Source: Paraburkholderia gardini (GTDB lineage: Bacteria > Pseudomonadota > Gammaproteobacteria > Burkholderiales > Burkholderiaceae). From it: a stretch of DNA of 64,000 nucleotides. The stretch spans positions 1-64,000 of the forward strand of contig NZ_CAJQYY010000033.1 of assembly GCF_907164575.1 (NCBI RefSeq), given 5' to 3'. The notes under the pieces are model-generated. The model ran no database searches. It was not told the origin of the DNA and was given only the letters and a program-made list of their open reading frames with translations. Each line of letters begins with the position of its first letter. The first letter of the stretch is position 1. Shown here one piece after another: positions 60,418-64,000 of the stretch. A program made the translations under genes and the position numbers.

Positions 60418-60876
60418 GTGCAACTGACGGAACTGATTGAAACCACGGTCGTGGGCCTCGGCTACGAGCTCGTCGATCTCGAGCGCACCGGGCGCGGCAT
60501 GATGTGCGTGTATATCGACCAGCCGGCCGGCATCGCAATCGAAGACTGCGAGAAGGTCACGCGTCAGCTCCAGCACGTTCTGACGGTCGAAAACATCGAT
60601 TACGAGCGGCTTGAAGTGTCGTCGCCCGGTCTCGACCGTCCGCTGAAAAAACTGGCGGACTTCGAACGCTTCGCTGGCAGCGAAGTGGTCATCACGTTGA
60701 AAAAGCCATTGGACGGACGGAAATCGTACCGGGGCATCCTGCATGCACCCGAGGGCGAGACGATCGGTCTGGAATTCGAAGGGAAGGAAGGTGCCGCGAT
60801 GCTCGATTTTACAGTCGCGGATATCGACAAGGCACGCCTCGTCCCCCAAGTTGATTTTAGGAGCCGCAAACAATGA
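60418..60876 (+). CDS. rimP: Ribosome maturation factor RimP
   Basis: 152 residues from GTG 60418 with GGAGGG at 60408-60413 upstream. The conserved parts are ELIETTVVGLGYELVDLER, YIDQPAGIAIEDCEKVTRQLQHVL, YERLEVSSPGLDRPLKKLADFERFAG, and the C-terminal SH3-like domain. It helps assemble the 30S subunit. Its stop overlaps the ATG of nusA (ATGA at 60873-60876). Confidence 0.94.
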   Translation: MQLTELIETTVVGLGYELVDLERTGRGMMCVYIDQPAGIAIEDCEKVTRQLQHVLTVENIDYERLEVSSPGLDRPLKKLADFERFAGSEVVITLKKPLDGRKSYRGILHAPEGETIGLEFEGKEGAAMLDFTVADIDKARLVPQVDFRSRKQ

Positions 60877-62348
60877 GTCGCGAAGTGTTGATGCTGGTGG
60901 ATGCGCTGGCACGCGAGAAGAACGTCGACAAGGACGTGGTTTTTGCCGCCCTTGAGGCGGCGCTCGCTTCGGCCTCCAAGAAACTCTTCGAAGAAGATGC
61001 GGACATCCGCGTCCATATCGACCGTGAAAGCGGTGAGCACGAAACGTACCGCCGCTGGCGCGTGGTGCCCGACGAAGCGGGTTTGCAGGAACCGGATCAG
61101 GAAATCCTGCTGTTCGAAGCACGCGAACAGAAGGCCGATATCCAGCTCGACGAGTTCATCGAAGAACCGGTGCCGTCGATCGAATTCGGTCGTATCGGCG
61201 CGCAGGCCGCCAAGCAGGTGATCCTGCAGAAGGTGCGCGACGCTGAACGCGAGCAGATCCTGAATGACTTCCTGGAACGCGGCGAACACATCATGACCGG
61301 CTCGGTCAAGCGCCTCGACAAGGGTAACTTCATCGTCGAAACCGGCCGTGTCGAAGCGCTGCTGCGCCGCGACCAGCTGATTCCGAAGGAAAACCTGCGC
61401 GTCGGCGACCGGGTTCGCGCGTATATCGCAAAGGTCGATCGCACCGCGCGCGGTCCGCAGATCGAACTGTCGCGTACCGCGCCCGAATTCCTGATGAAGC
61501 TGTTCGAAATGGAAGTGCCGGAAATCGAGCAGGGCCTGCTGGAAATCAAGGCGGCTGCACGTGATCCGGGTGTTCGGGCGAAGATCGGCGTGGTTGCCTA
61601 CGACAAGCGCATCGATCCGATCGGCACCTGCGTGGGCATTCGTGGTTCACGCGTGCAAGCCGTCCGTAATGAGCTCGGTGGCGAAAACGTCGACATCGTG
61701 CTATGGTCGGAGGATCCCGCCCAGTTCGTGATCGGCGCGCTCGCGCCGGCAGCCGTCCAGTCGATCGTCGTCGATGAAGAAAAACATTCGATGGACGTCG
61801 TCGTGGACGAAAACGAACTCGCGGTCGCAATCGGCCGCAGTGGCCAGAACGTGCGTCTTGCCAGCGAACTCACCGGCTGGCAGATCAACATCATGACGCC
61901 GGACGAATCTGCACAAAAGCAGAATCAGGAACGCAGCGTACTGCGTGACCTGTTCATGGCGCGTCTCGATGTCGATGAGGAAGTAGCCGACATCCTGATC
62001 GACGAGGGCTTTACGAGCCTCGAAGAGATTGCCTATGTGCCGCTCAACGAGATGCTCGAAATCGAAGCCTTCGACGAAGACACCGTGCATGAATTGCGCA
62101 ATCGCGCCCGCGACGCCTTGCTCACGCAGGCGATTGCTAACGAAGAGAAGGTCGAAAACGTAGCGCTCGACCTGAAGAGCCTTGATGGCATGGACGCCGA
62201 CCTGCTCACGAAGCTGGCCGAACACCAGATCCAGACCCGCGACGAACTCGCGGAACTGGCGGTGGACGAGCTGACCGAGATGACAGGTATGGAAGAAGAG
62301 GCTGCCAAGGCGTTGATCATGAAGGCCCGTGAACACTGGTTCCAGTGA
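60873..62348 (+). CDS. nusA: Transcription termination/antitermination factor NusA
   Basis: 491 residues. The N-terminal polymerase-binding domain (MSREVLMLVDALAREKNVDKDVVFAALEAALASASKK), S1 domain (GERIMTGSVKRL-like, here GEHIMTGSVKRLDKGNFIVETGRVEALLRR) and two KH domains (DPIGTCVGIRGSRVQAVRNELGGENVDIVLW; VAIGRSGQNVRLASELTGWQINIM) are intact. The C-terminus has two acidic helical repeats as in gamma- and beta-proteobacterial NusA. It is translationally coupled to rimP. Confidence 0.96.
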   Translation: MSREVLMLVDALAREKNVDKDVVFAALEAALASASKKLFEEDADIRVHIDRESGEHETYRRWRVVPDEAGLQEPDQEILLFEAREQKADIQLDEFIEEPVPSIEFGRIGAQAAKQVILQKVRDAEREQILNDFLERGEHIMTGSVKRLDKGNFIVETGRVEALLRRDQLIPKENLRVGDRVRAYIAKVDRTARGPQIELSRTAPEFLMKLFEMEVPEIEQGLLEIKAAARDPGVRAKIGVVAYDKRIDPIGTCVGIRGSRVQAVRNELGGENVDIVLWSEDPAQFVIGALAPAAVQSIVVDEEKHSMDVVVDENELAVAIGRSGQNVRLASELTGWQINIMTPDESAQKQNQERSVLRDLFMARLDVDEEVADILIDEGFTSLEEIAYVPLNEMLEIEAFDEDTVHELRNRARDALLTQAIANEEKVENVALDLKSLDGMDADLLTKLAEHQIQTRDELAELAVDELTEMTGMEEEAAKALIMKAREHWFQ

Positions 62349-62441
62349 AAATGACCATGACCCACTGACCTGAAAGCGGCCGTCAGGCCGCATGACCCGA
62401 TGCTAACCGCAAGGAATCGGTCCTTGCATTAAGAGGAATGA

Positions 62442-64000
62442 ATGGCGAGTAACAACGTAGCCCAATTTGCCGCGGAACTGAAAATGCCTGCCGGCGTGCT
62501 GCTCGAGCAGCTGCAGGCGGCGGGCGTCACCAAAGCGAGCGAAGACGACACCCTGTCCGAAACGGACAAGGCGCGCCTGCTCGACCACTTGCGCAAGTCG
62601 CACGGTTCGACTGATGCCGACAAGCGCAAGATCACGCTGACGAAACGGCACACGTCGGAGATCAAGCAATCCGACGCGACGGGCAAAGCTCGCACCATTC
62701 AGGTCGAAGTGCGCAAGAAGCGCACGTTCGTCCGCCGTGACGAAGCGGCTGGCGAAGGCGGCGATGCATCGAACCATGTGGCTGAGGATGTCGCCGAGGT
62801 CGATGACCTCGAACTTCAGCGTCGCGAGGAAGAAGCGCGGCACGAAGCCGAGCTGCTTGAAAAGCAGGCGCAGGAACTGAAGGCCCGTCAGGAACAGCTC
62901 GAGCGCGAAGAAGCAGAGCGCCAGGCACGCGAACAGGCGGCCGAGGCGGAGCGTCGTCGCGCGGAAGAGGATGCTGCGAAGAAGCGCGCGGCGGTTGCTG
63001 AAGCGACTGCGCGTGTCGAAGCGGAGCAGGCGGAGGCCGTTCAGGCCGAACGCCCGTCCGAGCAGGACGACGAACGTGCCGCCGCGGAGCGCGCAGCGCA
63101 ACGCGAAGCCGCGAAGAAGGCGGAAGACGCAGCGCGTCAGGCTGCTGAAAAGACGCGCGCCGAGCAGGAAGAAGTCAGCAAGCGCCGCGCGGCGGCCGAA
63201 GCCGAAGCGCGTGCGATCCGCGAAATGATGAACACGCCTCGCAAGGCGCAGCAGGCCAAGGCGCCGGAACCGGCGCCAAAGGCCGCTGAGCCGGCGAAGG
63301 CCGCCGAAGCCAAGGGTACGCTGCACAAGCCGGCGCGTCCGGAGGGCGCCGCAACGGCCCGTCCGGCCGCGAAGAAGCCTGCGGCTGCACCGGCCACGAC
63401 GGCGGCGCCGTCCTCGGTGGGCGACAAGAAGAAGCCGGGTGGCGGCAAGGGCGGCTGGCAGGACGATGCAGCGAAGCGCCGTGGCATCAAGACGCGCGGC
63501 GATTCCAGCGGCGGCGTCGATCGCGGCTGGCGCGGCGGTCCGAAGGGCCGTGGCAAGCATCAGGACCAGAACACCACGTTCCAGGCACCGACCGAACCGA
63601 TCGTACGCGAAGTGCACGTGCCGGAAACGATTACGGTGGCCGATCTGGCGCACAAGATGGCCGTGAAGGCTTCGGAAGTCATCAAGTCGATGATGAAGCT
63701 TGGCCAGATGGTCACGATCAACCAGATGCTGGACCAGGAAACGGCGATGATCATCGTCGAGGAACTGGGCCATCACGCCGTCGCGGCGAAGCTGGACGAT
63801 CCGGAAGCGATGCTCGTCGAGGGCGAAATTTCCGATGCTGAAGCGTTGCCGCGTCCGCCGGTCGTCACCGTCATGGGTCACGTCGACCACGGCAAGACCT
63901 CGCTGCTCGATTACATCCGTCGCGCGAAGGTTGCGGCGGGCGAAGCCGGCGGTATTACGCAGCACATCGGCGCGTACCACGTCGAAACGCCGCGCGGCGT
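62442..64000 (+). CDS. infB: Translation initiation factor IF-2, cut by the window end
   Basis: 519 codons are visible from ATG 62442 (AAGAGGAATGA upstream). The N-terminal IF2_N domain (MASNNVAQFAAELKMPAGVLLEQLQAAGV) is followed by a long charged coiled coil (EEEARHEAELLEKQAQELKARQEQLEREEAERQ and similar) and a Gly/Lys/Pro-rich linker. A second IF2_N-type domain follows (ITVADLAHKMAVKASEVIKSMMKLGQMVTINQMLDQETAMIIVEELG), then the GTPase start VTVMGHVDHGKTSLLDYIRR, with G1 in GHVDHGKT. The rest lies outside the window. Confidence 0.96.
   Translation, partial: MASNNVAQFAAELKMPAGVLLEQLQAAGVTKASEDDTLSETDKARLLDHLRKSHGSTDADKRKITLTKRHTSEIKQSDATGKARTIQVEVRKKRTFVRRDEAAGEGGDASNHVAEDVAEVDDLELQRREEEARHEAELLEKQAQELKARQEQLEREEAERQAREQAAEAERRRAEEDAAKKRAAVAEATARVEAEQAEAVQAERPSEQDDERAAAERAAQREAAKKAEDAARQAAEKTRAEQEEVSKRRAAAEAEARAIREMMNTPRKAQQAKAPEPAPKAAEPAKAAEAKGTLHKPARPEGAATARPAAKKPAAAPATTAAPSSVGDKKKPGGGKGGWQDDAAKRRGIKTRGDSSGGVDRGWRGGPKGRGKHQDQNTTFQAPTEPIVREVHVPETITVADLAHKMAVKASEVIKSMMKLGQMVTINQMLDQETAMIIVEELGHHAVAAKLDDPEAMLVEGEISDAEALPRPPVVTVMGHVDHGKTSLLDYIRRAKVAAGEAGGITQHIGAYHVETPRG

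Overview
The window is high-GC proteobacterial chromosome. Gene order and protein sequences point to Burkholderiaceae, most likely Paraburkholderia or Burkholderia. The clearest markers are the scpB-rluB-rimP-nusA-infB block, a complete recBCD operon and an mdtABC-type RND pump. This is inferred from recognition of the sequences; no search was run. The first 3 kb is visibly more AT-rich and looks laterally acquired.

Region 1 (1-5.7 kb) is a decayed accessory island. It opens with the 3' end (domains V and VI) of a group II intron. Next come a DUF5625-like lipoprotein gene and a secreted hydrolase-like gene broken by a stop codon and an internal deletion. These lie between two diverged copies of a ~230-bp repeat. 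A four-helix membrane protein gene overlaps the start of a second, truncated effector-like gene. That gene is fused by deletion to fragments of a type I secretion adaptor (HlyD) and an outer-membrane TolC protein. No ABC transporter remains. I read this as the remains of one or two effector/immunity pairs and their secretion system.

Region 2 (5.7-11.9 kb) has three consecutive signalling genes (HDOD, PAS-GGDEF-EAL, EAL-HDOD), a periplasmic peroxiredoxin and a small membrane protein. Region 3 (12-23.4 kb) holds the mdtABC efflux operon on the minus strand, an IclR regulator, a long intergenic region with a structured RNA candidate, a DUF1275 membrane protein and an LprI-like protein. Region 4 (23.4-30.9 kb) has crcB behind a fluoride riboswitch, a divergent DUF190 gene, an ammonium transporter, an orphan histidine kinase, a DJ-1/PfpI protein, a lipoprotein, and an Rrf2 regulator with an oxidoreductase gene; the last two carry matching operator palindromes.

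Region 5 (31-37.7 kb) encodes a large MscS-type channel, cysteine dioxygenase divergent from an Lrp/AsnC regulator, and a FUSC-type transporter. Region 6 (37.9-47.1 kb) is recC-recB-recD with overlapping start/stop codons. Region 7 (47.2-54.1 kb) has assorted small genes: arfB, an EAL protein with a sensory C-terminus, an ABM monooxygenase, a YdcF-like protein and a lone IS5-type ORF. Region 8 (54.4-64 kb) runs from a LysR regulator and an aminotransferase into scpB, rluB, rimP, nusA and the first third to half of infB. A promoter and an early intrinsic terminator precede rimP, which suggests attenuation.
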